A stretch of 64,000 nt of DNA from NCBI GenBank assembly GCA_034670405.1, contig JAXDDX010000173.1, positions 186,001-250,000 on the forward strand. The letters are read 5' to 3'. The translations under genes were made by a program, and so were the position numbers. This document shows, one piece after another, positions 36,385-48,191 of this stretch. The notes below the pieces were generated by a model. That model worked only from the letters and a program-made list of their open reading frames with translations. It did no database searches and was not told the DNA's origin. Numbering within the stretch: position 1 is the first letter of the stretch; each line of letters opens with the position of its first letter. Source of the DNA: Hoplostethus atlanticus (taxonomy: Eukaryota > Chordata > Actinopteri > Trachichthyiformes > Trachichthyidae).

Positions 36385-36869
36385 AGGGGCAGAATCTGCA
36401 GTCCAAGAGAAGGAGAACAGACTGGTCCTAGTGAGCAGCCAGGGAGGCTGCTGGAGAGCCCCCATACAAGCTGAAGTGATAAATTCACGTATGACTTGAT
36501 TTGATGGAAAATACCCAGTAAAAGTATCATTTCTCTTTGAATTCCGTCTCCAGAGTGGTGTGGGTGTGGCCCCAGATTGGGTCTGTGAATGGCGACTTTT
36601 CCCCCAGGGTACCACAGAACACACCGCTGTGCTACATTAGATGATTCATCGATTGCAAGGGTCATATGTTCACACTGCTGGATCCTGTCAAGAACAAGCC
36701 TAAGGACTTCATCGGAAGGATGTGGATGCGGCATGCAGCTGTTGTTGCAGACAGAGGTACTTGCTTGACTGATGTGATATTGCCTTCCATTGATTTATTG
36801 TTAGCAAACTCCTCCAAGACAGGACAGACAGGCTTACATGGTACAATCAGATAGCTTTGATTGGCCAAT

Positions 36870-37683
36870 ATGATAGACCTTGTTTTTGGTCATTACTATT
36901 GTATTTTTGTACTGCACTACCCAAAGATCACTTGTCAAAGTGTGGCCAGTACTGTGGCGACATCCTTGGATTTTATGTTTATGCAGGTATAGTTAGTGTA
37001 TGCAGGAGACATCAACCAGCCCCCCCTCTTTGGACCATACAAAATACACAGCAACACCCAAAGACTAACACATTTCTCTCCCAGGGCCTTCCTATGAGGT
37101 CAAGACCACTGCTGTGCTCCCAGCAACCCAAGGAACACCCACTTTGCAGCAAAAGGTGGATTTCCCCCATAAAGCCACCAAAAGTGACACTTTGCAGGTT
37201 CGACCAGCCTGCTCTGGTGCCATTAGGACCTGGGGCTGGGGAACTGTACCTACTTTGCATTCCAAGGGAGACACAGAATAAGAGAACAAAGAAACTCTGC
37301 AATACACTGTGCAATACAAATGTGCTTTGTTTTATTAGATATGGACTTCATATCCTGTAGCAGGTGATGTACCGTACTCCCTCATGTATTCTCTCGATTA
37401 TTCAAGGCACACAGAGTGTGTTATCAGGACTTTTGGTTTACTCGCCAGTATTTTGTGAAGCAACACGCTCCGGTATTTTTAAACCTGGGCTCTATGTGTA
37501 CAAATTCGTCATTTATACCACAAAATGGGTACAAAAAGTTTTGGAATTGCTCCGGTAGGTCGCCGCAGTCGTGAAACCGGCTGCTATGGCTGCAACGTAA
37601 TCTGTTAGGGCAAGTGCGCCGATCAAAGTATGTCCACTAAAAGTGCTTGTTTTTGCCACTGACTGGCTCAGATTGTTGTTCGT
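36870..37683. other. No gene recognised
   Basis: The open frame 36857-37360 has no motif. The phrase agtgtatgcaggagacatc (36991-37009) also occurs at 61391-61409, so part of this stretch is probably a dispersed repeat. Confidence 0.5.
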
Positions 37684-37887
37684 GTGTCTGACAACATTAC
37701 GGAAAGGATCGTTACAGAGATAGACCTTTTTTCTTTTTTAACCAGAAACAGAAGTCTTGCTCAAGGAGAAGTCTCTCTCTGAAATCTGAAAGATGAGGTG
37801 AGTTGTTGCATGAAGAGGTTAAACAAAGGTTTCCGGTTAAAAAAGGTCTATCTCTGTAGCGATCCTTTCTGTAATGTTGTCAGACAC
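37684..37887. mobile_element. 204-bp MITE with about 49-bp inverted repeats
   Basis: gtgtctgacaacattacgga and onward to agatagacctttttt is mirrored by aaaaaaggtctatctctgta through ttgtcagacac at the right end, with two or three mismatches. No coding content. Confidence 0.82.
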
Positions 37888-37934
37888 TTGTCAGACACAT
37901 GAATAACAATCTTTTACATTTTTCTATTACATTT

Positions 37935-38275
37935 TTCAATACTACTACAGCTGTAAATGCTACTACTATTTCTGCTAATAATTCAGCTACTACTTTTGCT
38001 ACTACTGCTGTTACTACTCCTGCTACTACATCTACCATTACTGCTTCGGCTAATACTGTGACCCTGGCTGTCTTTGACAATGTCCACAGGCCAGAGACTG
38101 AGTTTGTGGTTTACTGATAATAGAAAACACAAACCACTACTTCTGCTAATACTTCAACTATTAGTACTTCTACTACTACTTAAGCTAATACTACTACTTC
38201 TGCTACTACTGCTGCTATTACTTCTGCTTTTTTTTTTTTTTTTACTTACTACTTTTACTACTACAATTTCTTAAC
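37935..38275. repeat. Interrupted (CTA/TAC)n trinucleotide tract
   Basis: Loose actactactgct-type repeats, ending in a poly-T run at 38229-38243. Open frames here are repeat artefacts. Confidence 0.8.
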
Positions 38276-38279
38276 ACAG

Positions 38280-39630
38280 TATCTTTCTGATTAAATTTAC
38301 TTTAAAAAAAAAACATTTTTAAGCTGAAGCAAGCACACAAATTTTCTTATATTTAACCTTTTCTAGTTATTTTCTTTGTCTTTTCAGTCATGGTGGTGAT
38401 CGCTGCCATTCTTTTTATTTTCCAAACAAACCAGAAATGTAAAATTCATCACTTTATTTGCACCAGATGATTCAAAATATCAGATATTTGCAGCTTCAAT
38501 TGAAAAATATCAGTATATCAGTAAACTCATATCCCTAAAATGACATACCATCAAAACAAAAAGAGGCCTCTCGTGAATGACAAACAAGTACTCTGTATAG
38601 CATTAATGGCACTAAGAGATAAACCTTTTTCCGTCATAATGGAGCTCAGTGTAAGGAATCAATCAGGAAGGCTACCTCCTTCATTCATAATTCTGTCAGC
38701 TGGAGCCAAACCCACCCCCAGCTCTGCATCGTCCAACCCTAGCCCATGCTCCTTTCTCCTCCCCTTTCACTCCCTCCAGAAACCAATCACTAACCATTTC
38801 CCACTATTTGTACCCCCTCAGCTGCTTCTGTGTTTCTGTCAGCTGCCTAAACCGCACTAGTTTGACGCACCTCCTTCACGGCCACCACCAGCATTACGTC
38901 TCCATCAGATATCCAGAAGGGTTAGATCTTGAGCCCAGGGGTTCTCTTGTCTCCTATCTGCCCCCAGGGAGCTTCACCCTAAGACTGGAGTCTAACCACA
39001 GGGAGTGATTTATACTAAAAAAGAAGAATACTTTGAACTGAATTATTTAATAGAGATTGCAAGGCCAGGCAGAAAGCCCACAAGCAAGGATGGATGTTTT
39101 TTACTTAATGATGATGAGGAACTCATAAAACGATACCTTTTTTGTGGACAGCTGACTTCAAAGTATGGTCATGTCCAGGTCAGTCCAGCATTAGCATCAA
39201 TCACTGCCTACTAGGGTTATCAGGGGTGCACATCATTTTTTTTGGTACAGTTCTCAAATGAGTACCAACAGATGTGGTTTGGTACTCACTTTTTATGTAC
39301 AAACACATTATATCTTGTGTCCACTGCAATGACGTGAAAGTTGGCTATTTAAGTAAATACAAAAAAAAAGACTTGCCTGCACCCTTGCTACAGTATTAAT
39401 ATTCAACTTAGATTGTCTTTCTCTCTGTCTGTCACAGACTTTGTGACGACTGACTTTACCAGAGTCACCCAAACCCAACGACACACCATGGCAACAGCAA
39501 ACTCTGTCTTGGGCTAATGCAGTCTGTGGACACTGGCTTTAAAATGGTGTCATCTCCCGTTCAAAAGTTTGGATGTACAAAAAGGAATCCGCGATCTGTA
39601 CTATATTGAATTGAGGCGGTTTAGTCCCTC
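38280..39630. other. No gene recognised (gria2 intron 1)
   Basis: Nothing identifiable. The open frames 38540-38860 and 39005-39214 lack motifs or splice support. Confidence 0.5.
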
Positions 39631-39960
39631 GGCACGGTACCCGCGGGGTCTTAAAAGTATTAAAAAAGCATTGAATTTAATATTCTGAAAATAAGGCCTT
39701 AAAAGTATTGAATTTCGTTTACAAAGGTCTTAAATTTTTTTCTTGTCCTTTCATAGGATTAAATAAATACCGTAACGTCATAAATAACTGTCAAATGTAT
39801 AAAATGTTTTGTGTGTGTAACATTACAATTTACTCTGTTTGGTGTGACTTGGACGTTACGACAGTACAGGTACTGTTTACGTCAGTGTATTGACGCTCTT
39901 GACCGTGGAGTGTGCTGCTAACAAGCTACCTCGTCGCCTCAGAATGGGCAAGTGTCGTTT

Positions 39961-40532
39961 TAAGGGGCTTTCACATGATCCGCGCAAAGCGTCGGCGTCA
40001 GCACCAGGTTGGGCGAGACCCCTTCACAGGATCAGCGTCACCTGCATCAGCCAGTGACCGTAGCTAACCACATCGCCAATGATCATACTAGCACAGCCAT
40101 AGAAGTGAATATAGACTGGCTGCATATACGAACCTGTACTAAGCTGTCAACCAACCTGGTAGTCCCATCTGTAAATCGACATCATTCCATGCCACAGATT
40201 TTTAGTCAGATTGTGGTATGATTTAAGCGTCATGTTGTATAATTCGGGATGCTCCGACACACATAAAACAAGTTTCTCCTCCATTATTTTTTTTCCATTA
40301 TATTTCGTGGCTATGATATCAAACTGTGCTGTGATTGGTTGCGCGTTGCGAAGGTCAAAGTTGATTATAGTTATATATAGAACTTTGAGTGCAGCGCCAG
40401 GGGGTCTTCCAGTGTCTGCACCCAGGGCTCAGAACTCCGAGGGCGGTGGCAACGCTAGGTTCAGCGGCAACACTTGCCAAATAGGAAATGAATGGCAGTG
40501 CCAAGCATTTTTGTCGCTGATCATGTGAAGGG
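39961..40532. mobile_element. MITE with ttcacatgatc inverted ends
   Basis: aggggctttcacatgatccg at the left end and gctgatcatgtgaagggggc at the right end are imperfect inverted repeats. GC-rich interior, no transposase. Exact boundaries and target duplication not fixed. Confidence 0.55.
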
Positions 40533-40698
40533 GGCTCACAAAGCTATTGTGTATTAAATATGAATGTGAGTATTATAATAAAATGTTTTATTAAATTCAA
40601 GTACTTGGTAAATAATTATTTTCTATTATTTAAAATCCATACTGATATCCATTATATCCTTCATACTTTTGCCAGTTTGGCTGTGAAATTAGCATTAA

Positions 40699-42442
40699 AG
40701 GTCCCATATTATGGAAAACGGTTTATTCCTGGTGCTTATACATGTTCCACAGGAAATTACTTCCCTAAGCAGCTGAGAAAATTTGAAATCTGGAAGTCAA
40801 CCCGTTTTTCTGTATTTTCCTTTTTCCCAAAACGGTGCCAAAGATAGGAGAGAAACAGCCCGTTTCAGAAAATGGTTCCTTTGGACGTCATAAGGTACAA
40901 ATCCAGCCCCTCTCAGAGCATGCCCACGCCCAGGTGAACAACCAATCCCATTTACGTCGTCGCAAAATGCACGGCAGTGCCGCAAGCCGTTGCTTATGGT
41001 GCATTCCATTGTACTCGGAAATCGATAATTCCGAGTCGGTATTCCTAACTTCCAATCTAAATGTGTTCCAGTGCATCTGCTTGGGAAAACATAATCGCCG
41101 CAGCAAACTCATGTTTGTATGGTAAGTCTCAGAATGTTACAAGCATCTAAACTCAACATTAACTACTACAGCGCCATTAGTGAAGAGAATCGGCGCATAT
41201 CACATTCGGACGCCGTTTTTTCCGAGTACACTGGAATGCACCATTACTTTGCTACGAGTGAAGCTAAAACAACATATCTACGGAGATATATCAACTCTCC
41301 AGTTATTATTTTGTAGGATGCAGGGAGCAACATAGATCCCTGCACAGTCTCCCAACACGCGAAAATGCCAGGACAGAGTGGATTAATTTTATTTTTAACG
41401 GCAACGGCTACAGTTTTTTCTGTGTGTGATGATCAGTCCTCAGACTGCTTGAGCAACGGCAGGATTATCATCTAAATTGAAGCTTAAAGATGGAGCAATT
41501 CATACGGTACGTGACCCATCTGCAAAATTGGAATCTGTAAGTGTCACCATGTTTTGATTTAATTTACCAAATTAGTCTGGTTAGTATATTCACTGCTGGT
41601 TAGCTAACGAGCTAGCGGGGCTAGCCACGGGCTTGTTGGGCGTGGAAGAAGTAAGAAAACTAAAGCTGGAGTCATTAAAAGTAAAGTAAAGTAAAAGTAA
41701 AGTTATTGGTTGGAGTCAGGACTCATCTTAAAGTTATTTGTTGGGACCAGTGTCTGTTTTATAAGTCTGTCGAACGTGTCAGGCTTGGTAAACTTTAGCC
41801 ACCATTAGTACAATCGTGTTTGGTTATTTGGCTGCGCTGTTTGGATGCAAATAGGTTGCATCCAATAATATATTGGTTAACTAGCTCAACAAAATTGTCA
41901 ATCCTAGCTTGTCTGCAAGTTGTATTCAATAAGCTTATGGACATGAGCCATAAATAGACCGGCTACAGCAGAGAGTGTCGCTCACACATCCACATCCACA
42001 AACACAAGGCACGAAAGTACTATATTACACAGAATTGTTATCAGTGAGAAACTAAGTGGAACCGCTTCAGCTGCCTCTTCCCATTCTGGGTCAGACTCCG
42101 TCTCAAACATGTACGGTCTCAGTGTTGGTTCTGGAGCGGCCGCCATGGTTATGGTAGATTTCTGCATCAAGCTTATTTGTTTACCTTGAGCAGCATGGGC
42201 GCTCTGCTCTCTGCCTCCGCCAGGCCATTGCGTGTAGGAGGCGGCCAATCAGAGCAGTGCTCATTACATACAACCTCCACGCCCTCAAAACAGCCTGTTC
42301 TTTACAATGGAGAAAATGAGAGACTGAAACACACACCACAGAAGCTGGTTTTAGGATTTTTTTTTATATAGACTTCACAAACGTCTTGTAAAGACCCCCA
42401 GGAACAGTTTAAATAGCCCAAAATGAGTACAATACCCCTCCT
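40699..42442 (+). mobile_element. Kolobok-like (TTAA-target) element with THAP-exon remnant
   Basis: TTAA flanks both ends (40695-40698, 42443-42446) and the element starts aggtccc and ends ctcct. Around 41315-41520 decayed coding sequence reads HRSLHSLPT, then WINFIFNGNGYSFFCVC and LKDGAIHTVRDPSAKLES across frames, the pattern of a THAP DNA-binding domain as found in Kolobok transposases. A second open piece on the minus strand (about 42000-42145) begins MAAAPEPTLRPYMFETESDP. No DDE region is present, so it is non-autonomous. A partial inverted copy is at 48192-48834. Confidence 0.7.
40997..41243. mobile_element. 247-bp MITE with TTA target duplication, nested in the Kolobok-like element
   Basis: The ends tggtgcattccattgtactc and gagtacactggaatgcacca are inverted repeats with one mismatch, flanked by tta on both sides (40994-40996, 41244-41246). 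TWA-type targets are typical of PIF/Harbinger MITEs. A related fragment is at 2241-2680. Confidence 0.8.
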
Positions 42443-42654
42443 TTAAATTTCATTCTAAGTGGTATTAAAAAGGTCTTAAAAAGTCTTAAATTTAACTTTG
42501 AGAACCCTGGGGGTACCCTGCCTCGGGTCTCTGATCGCCTACTGGATTCGGCTGATATAAATAGTTCCAATCCTTTCGGGGCGTAACAGGGAATACGGTT
42601 TATGAATACGGTTTATGGCAGCTTTACCCTGGCGGTTATTCTCCACTGTCGAGC

Positions 42655-43195
42655 GCTCCTGTCAACAGACTGAGCCATTTTTAGCAAGATTTGCTTGAAT
42701 GCTTAGGATTGTTGTTGGAACAGCCACTTTCAGCCCAGCTTTAGCTGTTGGACTGATGGCCTGATGTTCTGTTCTAGAATTCCCTCAGAATTCATGGTTC
42801 CCTTAATGATGTTAAGTCGTCCAGGTCCAGAGGAACAAAAACAGCCCCAGACCATGACAGTTTTGGGTTGTCACCAAATACCAGACAGTTCAGCTTTGGA
42901 CACATCTATCCAGAGAACAGACTTCGAGAAATCTTCTTTGTGCAGGTGGTTTCTGACAAACAAAGACAAAAAGACGGACAGCTTTGTTCTATGTAGACAG
43001 TAGGCTTCTTCCTGCCTTCCTGATTGCCCTTTCTGTTCAGTGTTTTCTTATTGATGACAGATGCACAATGACATCAGATGCAGCAATGGAGGCTTGTACA
43101 TCTCTGGATCTCTAGTTTTAATATTTTTCTTGTGGCTCTTGGTGATATTTTAGATGTATGTCCACTTCTAGGCAGAGTCGCTGTCATGTTAAATG
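42655..43195 (-). mobile_element. Tc1-like transposase relic
   Basis: Minus-strand fragments across frames include a start-side segment (SIAASDVIVHLSSIRKH, RAIRKA), a VVWGCF-like block with GPGRLNIIKGTMN, and IRPSVQQLKLGLKWLFQQ. These match the order of Tc1 transposase regions around the middle of the DDE domain. Heavily decayed, no inverted ends found. Confidence 0.65.
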
Positions 43196-43199
43196 TTCT

Positions 43200-44500
43200 C
43201 CATTTGTATACTTTCCCCTTTAAACTGTTTTAATTTTACTACATGCACAATTTCCTCTAAAAAAATATAAAGTTGGTAAATATAGATCCTTTAATTCAGA
43301 TAGGAAAATGCTAATTTTGATAAAATAAGGACTGTATGATAAAATCCAACATTTCTTCACTCGTGCAAGGGGTTCAAAAACTGTAGCTGTCTAGCTAGCT
43401 GAAATGCATTAGCATTTGCGGGTTTACTGTAGGCTGGATCGGGGCTGGCAGTGGTAGTAGTCTGTATAGTCTTTAGTGTAGTAGTCTATAGTCTACTGAA
43501 CTGTGTACTGTGCTATAGTCTATAGTATAGCAGTCTTATAGTTTATAGTACGATGTAAAGCAGTGGTCCTCAACTCTCAACCCTCTTTTCTTACTTTTGT
43601 GATTGTTTTCTTTTATACTTTTTGTGATTGTTTTCTTTTATGATGTATGAGTCTTTTTAAACATTTTGAAAAGACACATTTCCATGTGAATGGTCTGTGT
43701 CAATTAAGTATTATCTTATGTAATTTTAACTCAAGTCCTGGGGTTCTGGAGTACTGCTGGTTTTCTATCCTTCCATGTAGTTAATTGCATTCACCTGCCG
43801 TCACACGTCTACATGAGTCCCTGATTAGACAGCTATTAATGACATAAAAGAATGAAAACTACCTGGCAGAAGGGGGGGGGGGGAAGCAGTACTCTAGACC
43901 CACAGGTCCAGCTTTGATCAGTAGTCTATAGTCTACAGGGCAGAGTGAGCTGAATCAGAGCTGAGCTTGGATTAGATAATCACTTTCTCTCTACTGCTAA
44001 CTTGACAGACTGACAACTAATTACTATTAATGAGTCACAAAATATTTGTATTTCCTCTATTTAATGATGGACATGACTTATGGAAAGAGATTCGTGCCAG
44101 CAGCGACTGCATTTGAATTGTATAAATTTGACTTTGTTATACTCATATTGAACCATCGAAATCAAAGATTTGTGCAATAAATTAATTCAAAAATTGAATT
44201 TAAATTCACTTTTTTTCTTTGCTGACTGGAAAGCAGCTGCCTCCTCCAAGTTGGCCAATTGCGGGCTACCATTCCTCACTGAGCCCACCACACTCCATGC
44301 GTGCGCTGTGCTTTACTCACATGCACAATCACTACAGTGAGGGATAAAATGCAGGAATTGTTTTGGAAGAAATCATGTTAATTATAATTATATTATTATA
44401 TATTTTTTTTTTAGCTGCCCACAAATCTAGTTAGCCATTACCCACATCCTAGCCAACACCTAGCAACTAACTACTACTAAGGAAATAATGGATAATTAAT
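43200..44500. other. No gene recognised; short agtctatag repeats
   Basis: Irregular agtctatagt motifs cluster at 43458-43555 and again at 43920. A poly-G run (43870-43881) and AT-rich tracts follow. No coding sequence recognised. Confidence 0.5.
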
Positions 44501-44519
44501 ATCAGACAGGAAAATTTTA

Positions 44520-44868
44520 AGTTAAGTAACCACACACGTTTGAAGTCGGCATTTCAAGAGGAGGACGTGGTGGAGACGATATCAGAAACAGGGCGTCGGC
44601 AGCAGAAAAGGGGAGCTGTTCCAGTACTATTTGACTGGAACAACTACTCTGTTGAAGTACCGAGGCTGGGGGTATGGGAGAGGAAAGCCATGCAAGATGC
44701 TACACCAGAGGAACAAGAGATGGACGTAAGCCTGGAGGTGCATGACTACTGCTCAGCCCCCGATCCGCAATCTTTCTGAAAACGAGGAGCTCCGCAATGA
44801 GATCACACAGCTAACATGAGAAATTCAACAGCTTACTCTCAGGCAACACTTTGGCATCCCTTCACAAT
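44520..44868 (+). mobile_element. Exon remnant of a THAP-type (Kolobok-like) transposase
   Basis: The frame 44540-44779 reads SAFQEEDVVETISETGRRQQ, then VLFDWNNYSV and a Glu/Asp-rich tail with VHDYCSAPDPQ. After a frameshift it continues as ENEELRNEITQLT and TLRQHFGIPSQ, ending at a GTAAGT donor-like site (44869). This order (linker after THAP, then a coiled coil) is what I recall for fish THAP transposases. The probable C-terminal DDE remnant, same strand, is at 48835-49190. A complete hAT element is inserted just 15 bp downstream. Confidence 0.55.
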
Positions 44869-44883
44869 GTAAGTTATTTAAGT

Positions 44884-47849
44884 CGAGGATTCCCAACCAC
44901 TGGGCCGCAGCCCACAAGTGGGCCTCGAGCGCCTGCTTTTGGGCCGCAAGCCTACGATCAAAAAATGCCGGTAGTCTGCATTGGTCTGCAAGCATGAAAA
45001 AAACAGATTGTTCATATGTTACGGTAAATGTGGTAAAGTGGTAAATGTATACATTTCCGGTTAATGTGAGTGAAACATGCTGTCACAAATAGCACAAGGC
45101 TCTCTCTCCTTCAGTGGTGTCTTGCTGGCCGCATTTCTGTAATATGTTGCGCAATGTGCTGTCCGACGCTATAGTTCTGCACCTGAGGGTCTTTTGATGA
45201 ATTCAATCACATTAGGGTATTGACCAAAAGGTATTTGTTGTAGCAGAGTGTTATTAACAGGTTATTGGCCTCTACGTTCTTTAAAATCACATTTAAAATA
45301 TTTATTTGAGAGGCAATCCACATCTTTTTCATATGGATGGAAATTAGTTGTGTAGGCTACTGCATCCACTATTGGACTAAAATAAAATAAATCAGGCATT
45401 AATTTATTGGTCAAACTATATCTAAGTTTAATACATAGACTGTCAACACAGCAACGGCTTATCTGTCAATGCTCACCAATTTGGCAGAAAGAAAAAAAGC
45501 CCTCCATCGACATTTCATCCAATATTGGATGAAGTGTCATCTGGAGGCATCTGAGGGATTTTGAGATATAGTTTGGCCAATAAATTAAATTAATCCACCG
45601 ACGTTAGCAATGCTGCGTTATTGCTTGTTTTTGTGAGGCACAGGTGGGACAGTAGTCTTCAGGAGGACTTACTGTTTTGCGGGAACCTGCATACCAGAAC
45701 AACAGCTGAGGAAAGTTTCCGTTGCCTCGATGATTATTTCAAAGATAACGGACTTGCATGGAAAAACTGCGTTGGAGTATGCACAGATGGCGCTGCATCG
45801 ATGACTGGGAGGCATAGTGGGGTTGTGAAGCAAATCCTAGATAGGGCACCTGATGCAGAGTGGACACACTGTGTCCTTCATCACGAAGGCTTGGCTTCAA
45901 TATGAATGTCACCAGAGCTTCATGAAGTCATGGATGTGGCTGTTAAAACTGTGAACTATATGGAAAAAGAACGTTGTGAATGCCTGGTGTTTTTCTGCTT
46001 TATGTGAGGGAATGGAATCGGAGCACTTTCAGCTGTTCACTATATGGCCATAAGTCAGTGGACACCTGACCATCACATCTATATGAGCTTGCTGGACATC
46101 CCATTCTAAAGCCATGGGCATTAATATGGAGTTGGACCCCCTTTGCGGCTATAACAGCCACTCTTCTGGGAAGGCTTCCCACAAGCTTGGAGTTTGGAGT
46201 GTGTCTGTGGGAATGTGTGCCCATTTAGCCAAAAGAGCATTTGTAAGGTCAGGCAGTGATGTTGGACGAGAAGGCCTGGCTCGCATTCTAATTCCTCCCA
46301 AAGGTGTTCAGTGGGGTTGAGGTCAAGGCTCTGTGCAGGCCAATCGAGTTCCTTCACACCAAACTCGTCTAACCATGTCTTTATGGACCTTGCTTGCTGG
46401 TCATGCTAGAACAGCAAAGGACCTTCCCCAAACTGTTGCCACAAAGTTGGAAGCGCCCAATTGGCTAAAATGTCTTTGTATCCTGTAGCATTAAGATTAC
46501 CCTTCACTGGAACTAAGGGGCCAAGCCCAAACCCTGAAGAACAGGGTGGCTGAAACACCTGAACTCAATAATTAGTAGGGGTGTCCACTGACTTTTGGCC
46601 ATATAGTGTACATCACAGTGAGGTGAGGTGGCTGTCAAGAGGACAGGTCCTCAATCGCGTGTATGAGTTGAAAAGTGATGAAGTCTGTAGTTTCCTAACA
46701 AAGAAAAAGTCCCCACTGGCACACCACTATGCAGATAAAAGTTTCCTGGCCAAACTGCCTTACCTATCTGACATATTTGATCATTTGAATAAATTAAATC
46801 TGTCAATCCAAGGGAAGAACAGCATCTTTTTGGTTGAAGGTTGAAGGCTTCAAGAGGAAACTGACTCTGTGGAACAAGAGGGTGAAAGAGGAAAGAAGGG
46901 ACATGTTTCCACTTTTGAGTGACATTCTGGAGAACTCACCACGCATAAACATCACAAATGTAGTCTCCCATCACCTGTCGCTGCTAGCTGAGAAATTCAA
47001 GGAGTATTTCCCAGAGGATCCCAGAGATGACAATCTCTGAATTTTGGACCCCTTTTCAGTGGACCCTAATGCTGATGACATTGCCCTGTCTACAGAGTTG
47101 GAAACACAGCTTATGGAGCTGTCTGCTGATAGCAGCCTGAGGTTACAGCTGACCAAAGTAGACCTGGGCTCTTTTTGGATATCTATGTCAAATGAATATT
47201 CCCATCTTGCAGTAAGGGCTGTTAAGTTTCTTCTGCCTTTTACAACAACCTATTTGTGTGAATCTGGCTTTTCCATTTTGACCACAACCAAGTCCCACCA
47301 AGAGTTGACCCTCCTTGTGTCTCAGAAGCAAGCTCAAGTGTCACATTGACTCCACTGTCACCTAAATGAAAGTATGAAAGAATGATTTACAACAGCACGG
47401 TAATGTGGAAATATGATGGCATTTGTTATATGCTCATGTTCACCACAAATTTTGACTGAGACACTCACCCTCTTGCAACTGGAGCCACAGCATAACCGAA
47501 GTGCACCTGACTTTTTTTTTTATATATATAAAATATATTTGTATATATATCCCTCTGTTCGAATTTTACAACAGCTGACCTGAATTTACTTACTATTTTT
47601 GTACAAGGAATATCCTTATATTATAATATAATTTTGCCTTATTTCTAATTTTATTATTTTATTAGGCCTATATAAATGGAGGAATACGATGACTGCCTTG
47701 GCCTGGACAGAATGTTCAAATATCAAGGAAAGCACTTGGAATAAGAGAAAAAATATTAAATATTTTTAGAAAGAAATTGCCTTGTGGGCCTCGACTCATT
47801 TCAGTGGGAAAAGGGTGGTGCTTGAGGTGCAAAAGGTTGAGAACCCCTG
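44884..47849 (+). mobile_element. hAT (Charlie-like) element with 8-bp target duplication and broken transposase
   Basis: atttaagt flanks the element at 44876-44883 and 47850-47857. The ends cgaggattcccaacc and ggttgagaacccctg are inverted repeats of the Charlie type. The plus-strand transposase is recognisable from about 45650 to 47345: TRTTAEESFRCLDDYFKDNG, CVGVCTDGAASMTGRHSGVV, then HSEVRWLSRGQVLNRVYELK, FDHLNKLNLSIQGKN, MFPLLSDIL and TYLCESGFSILTTTKS. Stops (45903 and others) and the nested Tc1 derivative at 46038-46608 disable it. Without that insert the element is about 2.4 kb. Confidence 0.88.
46038..46608 (-). mobile_element. 571-bp internally deleted Tc1-like element nested in the hAT transposase
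   Basis: The ends cactatatggccataagtca and ctgacttttggccatatagtg are inverted repeats. TA follows the right end and tt (mutated TA) precedes the left. The minus strand retains the transposase C-terminal block LDWPAQSLDLNPTEHLWEEL. It cuts the hAT ORF just before HSEVRWLSRG. Confidence 0.85.
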
Positions 47850-47956
47850 ATTTAAGTTACCTATCTCTATCTATCTTTATACCTGTCCATCACAAAAATT
47901 GACCAAGAATAGCCTATTACTCACTATCGCAACTATTAAATTATTTCCATATTAAC

Positions 47957-48187
47957 TAGTGCTGCACGATTTGGTGAAAAAGTCATATTGCGATTATTGT
48001 GGACAATATTGCGATTGCGATATAATAAACAAATGGTATCATGAGTCTACTTGCTTGGTTATCAAGGAAAAATGCAAAGATTACTGATAATTTTGAAATG
48101 TGTATTTCTCAACTCAAACATACAAACTTAAACTAGCATAAAAAATACAAAAACAAAAAAATGTGTACAGTACTGTTTTCAAAATAA
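47957..48187 (-). mobile_element. 'tgctgcacgat' MITE fragment (copy of 13923)
   Basis: It starts tagtgctgcacgattt and matches 14510-14655 in reverse complement. It is cut off at TTAA (48188-48191) by the Kolobok-like fragment; the other copy reads on from that TTAA into tattttacaaaat. Confidence 0.7.
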
Positions 48188-48191
48188 CTTA

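Larger units (their letters stand above)
31170..36850 (-). mobile_element. hAT (ZBED-like) transposase relic broken by several insertions
   Basis: Pieces of one transposase lie in order on the minus strand. N-terminal: FANNKSMEGNIT and CEHMTLAIDESSN (36850-36600). Then VYVRYFDGKDFKEELLGLIP and KLVVTDGAPSMVGRHKGLVN (about 34720-34500). Then HNDVRLLSKGKAF and FWELRDQVVDFFKN (33600-33460), and NFSARFDDFVIPKDII (about 33250). C-terminal: MNAIKIHKQNRLSHKSLKDC (31300-31240). These are hAT dimerisation/DDE blocks. The gaps are filled by other elements annotated separately. Frameshifts and stops make it non-functional. Outer termini were not established. Confidence 0.75.
39633..42520. mobile_element. 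hAT-like element (ggtacccgcggggtcttaaa ends) hosting nested elements
   Basis: The left end acggtacccgcggggtctta followed by repeated ttaaaaagtatt motifs is mirrored by ggtcttaaaaagtcttaaat and ccctgggggtaccct at the right end. The flanks share cctcgg (39627-39632 and 42521-42526), agreeing at 6 of 8 bases as an aged duplication. Most of the interior is two further elements. Confidence 0.65.

Noticed and set aside
36857-37360. 167-codon plus-strand frame
   Set aside because: No domain. Part of it (agtgtatgcaggagacatc) is a dispersed repeat also at 61391.
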